Assembly: GCF_001514305.1 (NCBI RefSeq)
Contig: NZ_KQ949128.1
Span: 1 to 48,608, forward strand
Direction of reading: 5' to 3'
DNA from: Streptomyces dysideae
Lineage (GTDB): Bacteria; Actinomycetota; Actinomycetes; Streptomycetales; Streptomycetaceae
Length of the DNA: 48,608 nucleotides
Numbering within the stretch: position 1 is the first letter of the stretch; each line of letters begins with the position of its first letter. Position numbers and translations under genes: made by a program. The notes below the pieces were generated by a model. It worked only from the letters and a program-made list of their open reading frames with translations. It did not search any database and had not been told where the DNA came from. This document shows, piece after piece, positions 17,055 to 25,314 of the stretch.

Positions 17055-18410
17055 ATGCGGACGATGCGACAGGGGGAGACCCGGTTCTTGAACACCACCG
17101 GAAGCGACGCGTACGACGAGTACCACGCGCTCCTCGCGCGGCAGGACGCGATGCGGCTGCGCCGGCAGATGCTCTTCCCGGCGCGGCCGCCGTCCCCGAC
17201 CGCCGTGCCCGCGCAGGTGGCCGGGTGCTCCTACGACGGGGGCGCCGACCAGCAGACGATCACCCGGTACCTGCCGCTGGTAACCCCCTTCAGCGACCTC
17301 ATCGCGCACCTCTACGAGGCCATGTTCGAGGGGCATCCGTATCTGCGCGGTCTGTTCCCCGACTCGATGGAGTTTCAGCGGGTTCATCTGGAGCGGGCCT
17401 TCTGGTATCTGATCGAGCACCTGGACCGGCCGGACGAGGTGGCCGTCTTCTGCGCCCGGCTGGGCCGCGACCACCGCAAGCTGGGAGTGCGGCCCGTGCA
17501 CTACGAGGTGTTCGAGGCGGCGCTCGCCGAGGCGCTGCGCCGGAGCGCGGGCGAGCGGTGGACCGAGGCGCTGGAGCAGGCGTGGCTGCGGATGCTGCGG
17601 TTCGCCGTCGCGGCCATGGTGGACGGCGCGGACGAAGCCCTGGCCGAGCCCGCGTACTGGAACGGGACGGTGACGGATCATCAGCTGCGCCGTCCGGATC
17701 TCGCCGTCCTCCGCGTTCGCACCGCCGAGCCGTATCCCTACCGGGCCGGGCAGTACGCGAGACTCCAGTCCCCGTTGCTGCCGCACACGTGGCGGCCGTA
17801 CTCCCTCGCCTGCGCGCCCCGCCCGGATGGGGAGCTGGAGTTCCACATCCGCTGCACCGGTTCCGGCGGGGTGAGCGAGGCGCTGGTGGCGCACACCCGC
17901 GTCGGCGACCCGCTGCGCCTGGGACCCGCGCAGGGGTCCATGACACTGGACGACGGCCTGACGCGGGACGTGCTGATCGTGGCGGGCGGCACCGGATGGG
18001 CCACCGCCAAAGCACTGCTGGAGGAGCTGGCCCTGCGTCGTCCGCCCGGCGGCAGCACGCACCTGTTCCTCGCCGCTCGCACGCTGGACGACCTGTACGA
18101 CACGGCCGCCCTGGCCGAGTCGGAGAGGGGCCGCCCGTGGCTGCGCGTCGTCCCGGTGATCGGCGAGGGCCCCGGAGCCGCCGAGGACGGCACGGTGGCC
18201 GACGCGGTGGCCCGGCACGGCGACTGGTCCCGGCACCACGCCTACGTGAGCGGCCCGCCCGCCATGGTCACCGCCATGGTGCGGCGGCTGACCGCCATGA
18301 ACCTGCCCGCCGACCGGATCCGCCACGACCCGGTCGACGGCACCGTACTTCCTCCCTCACCCGGGTCTGTACGGTCAACGGTGGATCTTCGAACAGGAAG
18401 TAACACCTGA
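17055..18410 (+). CDS. Flavohaemoprotein-like globin / FAD-NAD(P)H reductase
   Basis: 451 residues. The globin part (about 70-200) has a B-helix Tyr in AHLYEAMFEGHP and the proximal haem His149 in GVRPVHYEVF. The reductase part has the FAD motif WRPYSLA and the NAD(P) loop VAGGTGWATAKA, in the order of nitric-oxide dioxygenases (Hmp). The first 60 residues are not part of the standard fold. Predicted role: NO dioxygenation or O2/NO-linked electron transfer in the cytoplasm. The start is uncertain: ATG 17055, ATG 17064 and TTG 17088 (with GGGGGAG at 8 bases) are all possible. The FxYxxG-type terminal motif of classical Hmp is not evident. Confidence 0.87.
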   Translation: MRTMRQGETRFLNTTGSDAYDEYHALLARQDAMRLRRQMLFPARPPSPTAVPAQVAGCSYDGGADQQTITRYLPLVTPFSDLIAHLYEAMFEGHPYLRGLFPDSMEFQRVHLERAFWYLIEHLDRPDEVAVFCARLGRDHRKLGVRPVHYEVFEAALAEALRRSAGERWTEALEQAWLRMLRFAVAAMVDGADEALAEPAYWNGTVTDHQLRRPDLAVLRVRTAEPYPYRAGQYARLQSPLLPHTWRPYSLACAPRPDGELEFHIRCTGSGGVSEALVAHTRVGDPLRLGPAQGSMTLDDGLTRDVLIVAGGTGWATAKALLEELALRRPPGGSTHLFLAARTLDDLYDTAALAESERGRPWLRVVPVIGEGPGAAEDGTVADAVARHGDWSRHHAYVSGPPAMVTAMVRRLTAMNLPADRIRHDPVDGTVLPPSPGSVRSTVDLRTGSNT

Positions 18411-18414
18411 TGGC

Positions 18415-19076
18415 AGACGTGACCGTCGCGGCGGTGCGGCAGGTGGGTCTCGTCCAGTGCGTCGCTGTCGATGACTTGCCGCCCCTCGAACCTGCCGTTG
18501 CCGAGCTACGGGCTGGTGCAGGTCCCCGGCGTGGTCGGGCAGCCCGCTGCGGTGCGAGAACAGGTCGGCGAGGGTGACCTGGCGGGTGACCCGGCGGTCC
18601 TTGAGGGCGAAGCCGGGACTGTGCTCGACGACAGGGTCGTCCCAGGCGACGGTCTTCTCACCCACGGCCGCGGCGACCACGGTCGATGTGACCGGCCTGG
18701 AGACCGAGACGAGCTGGAAGACGGTGTCGGGTCCGACCTGGCCCTCCGCGCCGGCCTTCCGTTCGCCGAAGCCCTTCAGATACAGCACCTCGTCGTCATG
18801 GACCACGCCGACGGCGACACCAGGCACACCGGTCCTGCGCATGGCGTCCCGCACGACTCCGTCGAGCCGGTCCACCCGCGGCGTCGGCCTTGGCCCGCGT
18901 GAGTCGCGGCGGCGGCTGGGCCGGCGGGACGATGGGCAGCTGCGGCGTCTGGGCGGCCGCCCTGTGGACGGCGGCGGAGGTGTCGGGACCCGTGCAGCCG
19001 CCGCCGGCCAGGGCCGCCACCAGGCCCAGGGCCGCAGCGGAGCGGAGACGCTGGGCGGGCGCCTAGTCAAGGCGAG
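18415..19076 (-). pseudogene. Decayed class C beta-lactamase-family serine hydrolase
   Basis: Read leftward from 19076. The ATG is followed four codons later by TAG. The lipoprotein signal AALAGGGC then appears in one frame, while the catalytic domain (RVDRLDGVVRDAMRRTGVP and on) is in another. The SxxK motif reads FQLVSVSRP, with Arg where the general-base Lys belongs. After GLPDHAGDL an internal stretch is missing; a later part of the family (LGNGRFEGRQVIDSDAL) resumes in a third frame after another TAG, then the sequence ends. Several independent lesions show long-standing decay. Any translated fragment would be inactive without Lys. Confidence 0.8.
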
Positions 19077-19231
19077 ACATGTCTTCCAGTGAAGGCCCTG
19101 CCCCGACGCCTGTCGCATTGGCGAGCCATTCGGGGGACCCGCCGCCTCGCGATCACGTGAGAGTGCCGCTCGCTCCCAGCAGGGCCCGAATCACCCCGAC
19201 GGTCACGCCCGGCCAGGGCACGAGATCTGAG

Positions 19232-19266
19232 AGAGGCTCCGCCCTGGTAGTCGGGGCGGAGCCTCT
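19232..19266. terminator. Strong hairpin downstream of the rhamnosidase gene
   Basis: AGAGGCTCCGCCC, an 8-base loop, then GGGGCGGAGCCTCT. It lies 49 bases beyond the rhamnosidase stop codon on the minus strand and could also insulate the plus strand. Confidence 0.8.
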
Positions 19267-19314
19267 ATAGGTCATCGCTGTTCGCCAGGGGCGGGCCACT
19301 GTGGCTTTGGCGTG

Positions 19315-22300
19315 CTACTCGATGCCGATCTCGGCCAGCTGCAGGCGGAACTTGGCGGTCTCGTCGGAGGCCGGGGTGCCGAGTTTGGTTGCCGTCAGGC
19401 GGAGGTAGCGGCCGGTGGTGGAGGGGAGGGTGTAGGTCTGGGCGTCTCCGTTCGGGTTGGACTGACCGGTGACGGTGCGGGCGGTGGTGTAGGTGGTGGA
19501 TCCCTCGGGGCGGGTCTGGAAGGTGAAGTCGACGGGGAAGCCCGCGGTGCCGCCCCCTGCTCCGCCGATGTCGGTGCGCGGATGGAGGGTGACGGAGCCG
19601 ATGGGCCGGTCGGCGCCGAGGTCGATCTCGACCCATACGGGTGTGCCGCTGATGTTGGCGGAGGAGAAGTCGAGGCTGGTGAAGCCCTTGGCTCCGGCCA
19701 CGCTGGTGAGGGTGCCGTCCAGGACCCGGGTCTTGCCCCAGTCGCCGTTCTCCAGCGCGTTGTTACTGGTGACGGTGGTCCCGGCGGGCGGGACGGTGAC
19801 TTCGGCGAGCTGGAGGCGGTACTTGGTGGTCTCGTCGGAGGCGGGGGTGCCGAGCTTGGTGGCCTGGAGACGGATGTACCGGGCGGTGGTGGTCTTGAAG
19901 CCGTATGTCTGGACCTTGCCGTCGGGGTTGGCCTGCCCGGTGACCGAACGGACGGTGGTGTAGGTGCTCGATCCGTCGGAGCGGGTCTGGATGGTGAAGT
20001 CGACGGGGAAGCCCGCGGTGCCGCCCCCGGCGGCTGGTGTGTCGGTGCGGGGGAAGAGGTGTACAGCGTCGAGGGTGGTGTCGGCTCCGAGGTCGATCTC
20101 CACCCAGACGGGGTTCGCGCCGATGTCGGCGGAGGTGAACTCGTTACTGGTGTAGCCCTTCGCCCCGCTCACGCTCGTCAGCTTGCCGTCGGTGAGCCGG
20201 TCCTTGCCCCAGTTGCTGTTCTCCAGGCTGTTGTTGCTGGTGACACGGTGACCCAGGGCCAGGTTGTCGAGGCGGCCGGTGCCTGTCGCCGTGAACGTCC
20301 ACGTGCCCGGCTGGACCTTGAAGTAGACGTACGAGGAATCCTTGCCGTCATAGCTCAGACCGCTGACGCTGCCGGTGGAGGAGCCGCCGGTGAAGACCGT
20401 GGTGCCGTTGGCCTTGATGACGGGCTGGGAGCCGCCGTAGGTGGGCACGCCCACCCGAGCGGTCGTTCCGCCCGGCGAGGTGAGCGTCAGGGTCACCTGG
20501 CTGCCGTCGCGTGTGATGCCGAAGCGGATCTCACCCCTGTTGGTCGGCGTCACCGTGTTGATCTTCGCCAGGCTGCCGGACTGCGGGATGACCTCGTACG
20601 TCTCCCAGCCGGGCTTGGTCGGGCGTACACCGGCGGCGTAGGCGGACAGCACGTACAGCGGGCCGCCGTTCCAGGCGTGGTTGTCAGTGCCGGCTGCCTT
20701 GTCCCAGAGCTCCCACAGGGTGTAGCAGGCGGGGTCGGCGACCTGGGCGGCGTAGCGGTTGCGCATCCGCTCCTCGGCGACGCCGGCCGCGCCCATCAGA
20801 TACAGCGCCTCCAGGACGTAGAACTCCATGTAGGGGCTGGCGTTGAGGTGGGTGCGCAGCACCTCGGTGATCGCCGGGTAGTGGTTGGACGTGGCCAGGC
20901 CCGCGACCACCGCGAGAGCGTTGCCCCGGTCGTCGGTGTCGCCGTTGTAGCCGGGTGAGCGGTACTCGTTCTTCGTGGAGTTCCACAGCACGGCGTCGAA
21001 GTTGACCTTGATGCTGTTGCGCTTGGACTGCCATCCGGCGACGTCGCCGGTGTTGCCGCTGAGGGCCGCCAGTTTGGCGGCGGTGTCCAGGGCCAGGTAG
21101 TACCAGCAGTTGTCCAGGACCCGGGCGTCGATGTTGGTGCCCCAGTCCTCCCAGTCCCAGTCGCCCTGGCGGTGGGCCACCAGGCCGTTGCTGTCCAGGG
21201 TCCACAGGTCCAGGTACTTCTTCACCGCCGGGTAGGCGCCGGTGACGGCGGCCGCGTCGCCCGTGTAGAGGTAGTACGTCCAGAACGACCACACCGAGGC
21301 CAGCATCTGCACGGGCAGTTCGGCGGTCCAGGTGGTCGAGGGGATCGGGGAGTACAGCACCCCTCCGGACTCCTGCCAGGACGTCAGCTGGGCGATGGCC
21401 TTCTTGCCGAGTGCGTAGGACTTGGTGTCGAAGGTGTAGAAACCTTCCTTCAGCTGGTTGACCACGTCGCCCCACCACTGGGCGCGCTCGCGGGTGGGGC
21501 AGTCCATGTAGTTGTCCCGCATGTTGACGTACATCGTGCGGGCAGCCTTGGTCCACAGGGTGTCGAAGAAGGCGTCGTTGCTGGTGAACGACCCGTCGAA
21601 GTCGGTGTCGTAACCGCTCTCCCGGTACTTGAGATCCACGATCGTCACGTCGGCGGGGATGGTGTACCGCACGGCGGTCCCGCTCATCCAGCCCAACGAC
21701 TCGAACTCCTGGACACCGCCGGTGCAGATGTAGGTGGAGCGGACGTTGTAGCCGCTGGCCGCGCCGACCAGGGCCAGGCCGTCGTCGTGGTGGTCGGTCT
21801 GGATACCGATGACGGCGCCGGCGGGGGCGTCCACCTTCAGGTACGGGGTGACCTGGATGTTGGACGGCAGTTTGGCCCAGATCGCCGTGGACCCCTGGCC
21901 GGTGGCCGGGAGTGAGGAAGCGTTGGTGTAGGACTTCAGGCCGGAGTACCGGAACTGCGGGATCGGCCGCTCGACGAGGCCGTTCCAGGGGGCGGCGCCG
22001 GCGGCGCCAAAGTCGGTGGGCGCGCTCCAGGAGCTGTCGTCGAAGCCGGCGGACTGCCAGTCGGCCACGGCGGTGGCGTCGCGGGCGTCGTAGTAGACGT
22101 TCGATTCCGGCAGCCGGAAGTTGGCCTGGGTGCCGCTGGTGTTGTGGGAGTAGCCCGGGTGGACCTTGTGCTTCCATCCGGTGTTGCTGACCACCCGGGT
22201 GGTGGTGGAGCCGGTCTCGATGTCCGACTGGAACAGCAGGCCGCCCTTGCCGCTGCTGCTGTGCGAGAAGCCCTCCTTGCCGAAGTACCACACCAGCAGC

Positions 22301-22671
22301 GCCACCGTGTTGGACCCGCTCTTCAGGTACGGGGCCAGGTCGATCTCGTCGTAGTACGTGTCCGTACGGTTCGGGCCGCGCTTGAGCTGGCCCTCGAAGA
22401 CCACGAGGGTGCCGTTCACATACAGCCAGTACTTCGAGTCGGCCGCGATCTGCGTCACGGCCTTCGAGGGCGCGGAGTTCAGGGTGAACGATCTGCGGAA
22501 TGCCACCCACTGGTTCGTCGTGCTGGACGGCGCCCAGATCCACTTCGCGGTCCACGAGACCGCCGCGGACGCCGTCGGCGCCAGCCCGGACAGCGTCAGG
22601 GAACCCAGAGTGGGGGTCAGGGCCACGGCTATGGCCGAGCGAAGGGCGGACCGGCGCGTTACATCGTGCAT
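19315..22671 (-). CDS. Secreted GH78-type alpha-L-rhamnosidase with two F5/8C domains
   Basis: 1118 residues. A Tat-like signal (R6-R7, then a hydrophobic stretch ending ASA) exports it. An N-terminal lectin-like domain (about 40-170) is followed by the helical toroid catalytic domain; NYMDCPTRERAQWWGD near residue 390 corresponds to the acidic GH78 signature (DCPxRxE...GD). The C-terminus carries two tandem F5/8 type C carbohydrate-binding domains, about 803-960 and 965-1118. They share blocks such as PVWVEIDLGAD, GGGTAGFPVDFT and KLGTPASDET, so they are a recent duplication. Predicted to remove terminal L-rhamnose, or a related 6-deoxy sugar, from plant polysaccharides or glycosides. It is transcribed alone, from a region with a LacI-type operator. 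Confidence 0.9.
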   Translation of the reverse strand: MHDVTRRSALRSAIAVALTPTLGSLTLSGLAPTASAAVSWTAKWIWAPSSTTNQWVAFRRSFTLNSAPSKAVTQIAADSKYWLYVNGTLVVFEGQLKRGPNRTDTYYDEIDLAPYLKSGSNTVALLVWYFGKEGFSHSSSGKGGLLFQSDIETGSTTTRVVSNTGWKHKVHPGYSHNTSGTQANFRLPESNVYYDARDATAVADWQSAGFDDSSWSAPTDFGAAGAAPWNGLVERPIPQFRYSGLKSYTNASSLPATGQGSTAIWAKLPSNIQVTPYLKVDAPAGAVIGIQTDHHDDGLALVGAASGYNVRSTYICTGGVQEFESLGWMSGTAVRYTIPADVTIVDLKYRESGYDTDFDGSFTSNDAFFDTLWTKAARTMYVNMRDNYMDCPTRERAQWWGDVVNQLKEGFYTFDTKSYALGKKAIAQLTSWQESGGVLYSPIPSTTWTAELPVQMLASVWSFWTYYLYTGDAAAVTGAYPAVKKYLDLWTLDSNGLVAHRQGDWDWEDWGTNIDARVLDNCWYYLALDTAAKLAALSGNTGDVAGWQSKRNSIKVNFDAVLWNSTKNEYRSPGYNGDTDDRGNALAVVAGLATSNHYPAITEVLRTHLNASPYMEFYVLEALYLMGAAGVAEERMRNRYAAQVADPACYTLWELWDKAAGTDNHAWNGGPLYVLSAYAAGVRPTKPGWETYEVIPQSGSLAKINTVTPTNRGEIRFGITRDGSQVTLTLTSPGGTTARVGVPTYGGSQPVIKANGTTVFTGGSSTGSVSGLSYDGKDSSYVYFKVQPGTWTFTATGTGRLDNLALGHRVTSNNSLENSNWGKDRLTDGKLTSVSGAKGYTSNEFTSADIGANPVWVEIDLGADTTLDAVHLFPRTDTPAAGGGTAGFPVDFTIQTRSDGSSTYTTVRSVTGQANPDGKVQTYGFKTTTARYIRLQATKLGTPASDETTKYRLQLAEVTVPPAGTTVTSNNALENGDWGKTRVLDGTLTSVAGAKGFTSLDFSSANISGTPVWVEIDLGADRPIGSVTLHPRTDIGGAGGGTAGFPVDFTFQTRPEGSTTYTTARTVTGQSNPNGDAQTYTLPSTTGRYLRLTATKLGTPASDETAKFRLQLAEIGIE

Positions 22672-22756
22672 CGCGGGCTCCTAGGAGATGTGCGGGGACG
22701 ACAGCAACGTCGGCAGCCCGGAGTCGAGAGGGATCGGAATTACAGACTCCGGGATG

Positions 22757-22770
22757 TTGAAACGTTTCAA
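22757..22770. promoter_or_regulatory. LacI/GalR-type operator upstream of the rhamnosidase gene
   Basis: TTGAAACGTTTCAA, a perfect 14-bp palindrome, 86-99 bases before the rhamnosidase ATG. The centre AAACGTTT is typical of LacI-family sites. No LacI gene is in the window, and this site differs completely from the fucose-regulon operator, so this gene appears to be controlled separately. Confidence 0.75.
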
Positions 22771-23481
22771 GTAGATGTTTGCGGGCGTGATTTTCGTCCT
22801 GTTCGCAGAGCCATGTCAATGGTTGCGCAGTCGGCATTCTCCCGAGCGGCCCGAGCACGCAGGCTCCGCTGCCTTCGTCACCCGGCCCGCCACTGCGGGG
22901 TCTGCGGTCGCTGTCATGCTCACGCGGAAACCGCGACTCGTCGGCCGCTGACCGGCATGACGCGACGTCGCGCGGGAGCCGGTCCTGCCCCAACGGTACG
23001 GAGGCCGGGCCTCACCCCAGACCTCACTTGCACCTGATCATGGCACTCCAGAAAGACAGGAACGCATATGCCCGCGGTTCTTTCCCGGCTGGGTGGCACA
23101 GCTTCCAGCCGGGGCCTCGGTCTGTTCCTGGCTTGTGGCCGAATGCCGAATACGCCTGCCGCTACGACCCCTACGCGAACGTCCGGTGAGTCGGGCAGGA
23201 GTGCGAGTGGAGCGGGACGTAGGGCGCCGTGACACCACCGTCCAGCACCCGCCCCCGAGCGCTTGGTCCACCCCTCTACCAGAACATGCGCGTATGGAAA
23301 GCGAATCGGCGTCAGTCGGTCGGGTGCGGCTCCGTGAGTTCATGGCGCGAGCCCGAACCGGAGAAGGCACCGGTGTGACCGGATGTGAGGTGGCGCCGGT
23401 GTGGGGGCATGGCCCGCCGCCACCCGGTCGGTGCGTGGGAGGGGGAGACCGGATGGCGGCGGGGGCGACGGGAGCGCGAGG
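22771..23481. other. Intergenic region between the rhamnosidase and GntR genes
   Basis: About 700 bases without a gene I can support. Short open frames on both strands (for example 23093-23596 plus and 23038-23370 minus) lack ribosome sites and show no recognisable family. It could be the scar of a deleted gene. Confidence 0.5.
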
Positions 23482-24183
23482 TCACTCGTCGATCGCTCGT
23501 ATCGGGTCATCGGACAGACTGGTGGCCAGCCACTGCTCCACGGCCGTGATGTGGACGGTCGCCGCAGCGGCGGCGAGCAGGGCGTCGCGTGACTGAAGCG
23601 CGCTGAGGATCTGCTCGTGGTCCTCGTGGGCGCTCTTCAAGGCGTGACTGGTCTGGCTGCCGCGGACGATGCGGACACGCTGGGTGCGGGTGGAGAGCAC
23701 TTGCAGCAGCATCGACAGCACGGGGTTGCCGACCGCTTCGACGATCCTGAGATGGAAGGCGATGTCGTGGGCGACGAACTCCTCCACGGTGGCGACGGTC
23801 CGGGACCGCTCGAGGATGTTGCGCAGTTCCTGGAGGTCCTCCGGCTTGAGCAGCGCGGCGGCCAGCCCCGTCGCCTGCGGCTCAAGCAGTCGTCGTACCT
23901 GGAGCAACTGCAGAGCCGTGTGGCCCTGGGAGACGTCGGCGGCGAAGGAGAGGCTCTCCAGTAGCAGATGGGGCTCCAGACTGGAGACGTACGTGCCGTC
24001 GCCCTGCCGGGTGATCAGGATGCGCATGGCCGTCAGCGCCCGGACTGCCTCCCGCAGGGAGTTCCGGGACAGGCCGAGCTGTCCGGCGAGGATCTCCTCC
24101 TTGGGCAGCCGGGAGCCGGGCGCGAGTTCACCGGCGACGATCATCGCCTTGATCTTGTCGATCGCCTCGTCCGTCAGTGCCAC
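23482..24183 (-). CDS. GntR/FadR-family regulator, probable L-fucose regulon repressor
   Basis: 233 residues. A winged helix-turn-helix (KIKAMIVAGELAPGSRLP, LGLSRNSLREAVRAL) is joined to an all-helical FCD ligand domain with its metal site: Asp and His in AHDIAFHLRIVEAVGNP, and further His in SAHEDHEQIL and VHITAVEQWL. FCD regulators of sugar-acid pathways usually bind an intermediate and leave the DNA. It is the last gene of the importer unit, 85 bases after the permease. As the only regulator gene inside the cluster, it is the best candidate to bind the seven ATACATCCGATGTAT-type sites. It starts with GTG after GAGAGG. Confidence 0.87.
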   Translation of the reverse strand: MALTDEAIDKIKAMIVAGELAPGSRLPKEEILAGQLGLSRNSLREAVRALTAMRILITRQGDGTYVSSLEPHLLLESLSFAADVSQGHTALQLLQVRRLLEPQATGLAAALLKPEDLQELRNILERSRTVATVEEFVAHDIAFHLRIVEAVGNPVLSMLLQVLSTRTQRVRIVRGSQTSHALKSAHEDHEQILSALQSRDALLAAAAATVHITAVEQWLATSLSDDPIRAIDE

Positions 24184-24268
24184 GAGCGTGCCTCTCTGAG
24201 TTGGGGATGGGCCGGGCGGTGGCTCCGCCGGGCCCGCTCGGGTCGGCGGAGCCGCTTGCGGTACGCGG

Positions 24269-25312
24269 TTATTCCTGCTTCTCGCCGGAGGCGAAGCGGG
24301 AGATGATCAGGGCGACGATGATGATGGCTCCGTTGAGGAACTGGTTCCACAGCGGAGGTACGCCCGCCAGCGTCATGACGTTCACGACCAGCTGGAGGGT
24401 GAGGACACCGGTCAGGGCACCGAACACGGAGCCCTTGCCGCCGTTGAGGCTGACCCCGCCGATGACGGTCGCCGCGAAGACTTGGAAGATCCAGCCGCTG
24501 CCCTGGGTGGCGGAGATGGAGCCGTAGTGGCCGCTGTAGAGGATGCCTGCGAACGCGGCGAGGACGCTGCCGAGGATGAGGACGATCCACACGATGCGGT
24601 CGACACGGATGCCGGCGGTGCGGGCCGCCTCCGGGTTGCCGCCGATCGCGTACAGCGCCCGGCCGTGCCGAAGCCAGGCCAGTGCACTGCCTCCGATGGC
24701 GAAGAGCAGCGCGCACACCCAGATGGCGGCGGGAACGCCCAGCCAGGACGCCTTGCCCAGGTAGGTGAAGGAGGAGGGCAACTCAACGATGGACTGGCCC
24801 TCGGAGAGGGCGACTTGCAGGCCGCGCAGCATGGTCAGGGCGCCGAGGGTGACGATGAATCCGTTGAGGCGCAGCTTGAGGATGAGGAAGCCGTTGACGG
24901 CGCCGATCAGCGCGCCGACCAGCAGACAGAGGGGGAACGCCATCCACTCGGGAAAGAGGCCGAGCCCGCTGAACCGGGCGCCGCTGGTCGGCAGGACGAG
25001 CCACACGGCGATGACGGGAGCCACGCCGATGGTGGACTCGAGCGACAGGTCCATCCGTCCGGCGATCAGGATGAAGGTCGTGGCGAGCACCAGCAGGCTG
25101 AGCTCGGTGGACTGCTGGGCCACGCCGATGAGGTTGTCGGCGGTCAGGAAGGCCGGCGAGACGATGAACCCGATCAGGCCGAGGACGAGGATCGCCGGGA
25201 CCAGGGACAGTTCACGGAAGCGCCCGAGGTCGACCCGGCGACGCGTGGCGTCCGCGGCGGCCGGCTCAGCCGTGCTCACTGTGGGCTCGGTGAGATCTGT
25301 GGTGGCGGACAT
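24269..25312 (-). CDS. Sugar ABC transporter permease (RbsC-like)
   Basis: 347 residues of the BPD_transp_2 family with about 8-10 membrane segments (for example LVPAILVLGLIGFIVSPAFL and LSLLVLATTFILIAGRMDLS) and the family loop GGNPEAARTAGIRVD, which contacts the ATPase. Only one permease gene is present, as in ribose-type importers where it forms a homodimer. It starts 2 bases after the ATPase stop codon, so the two are coupled. The L-fucose assignment comes from the neighbouring catabolic operon and the shared operator, not from the permease sequence. Confidence 0.92.
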   Translation of the reverse strand: MSATTDLTEPTVSTAEPAAADATRRRVDLGRFRELSLVPAILVLGLIGFIVSPAFLTADNLIGVAQQSTELSLLVLATTFILIAGRMDLSLESTIGVAPVIAVWLVLPTSGARFSGLGLFPEWMAFPLCLLVGALIGAVNGFLILKLRLNGFIVTLGALTMLRGLQVALSEGQSIVELPSSFTYLGKASWLGVPAAIWVCALLFAIGGSALAWLRHGRALYAIGGNPEAARTAGIRVDRIVWIVLILGSVLAAFAGILYSGHYGSISATQGSGWIFQVFAATVIGGVSLNGGKGSVFGALTGVLTLQLVVNVMTLAGVPPLWNQFLNGAIIIVALIISRFASGEKQE

Positions 25313-25314
25313 GA

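Noticed and set aside
20684..22993. 769-residue minus-strand frame overlapping the rhamnosidase
   Set aside because: Out-of-frame shadow of the rhamnosidase; Arg/Pro/Gly-rich with no domain.
23093..23596. 167-residue plus-strand frame left of the GntR gene
   Set aside because: No ribosome site, no family, and it overlaps the GntR gene end.
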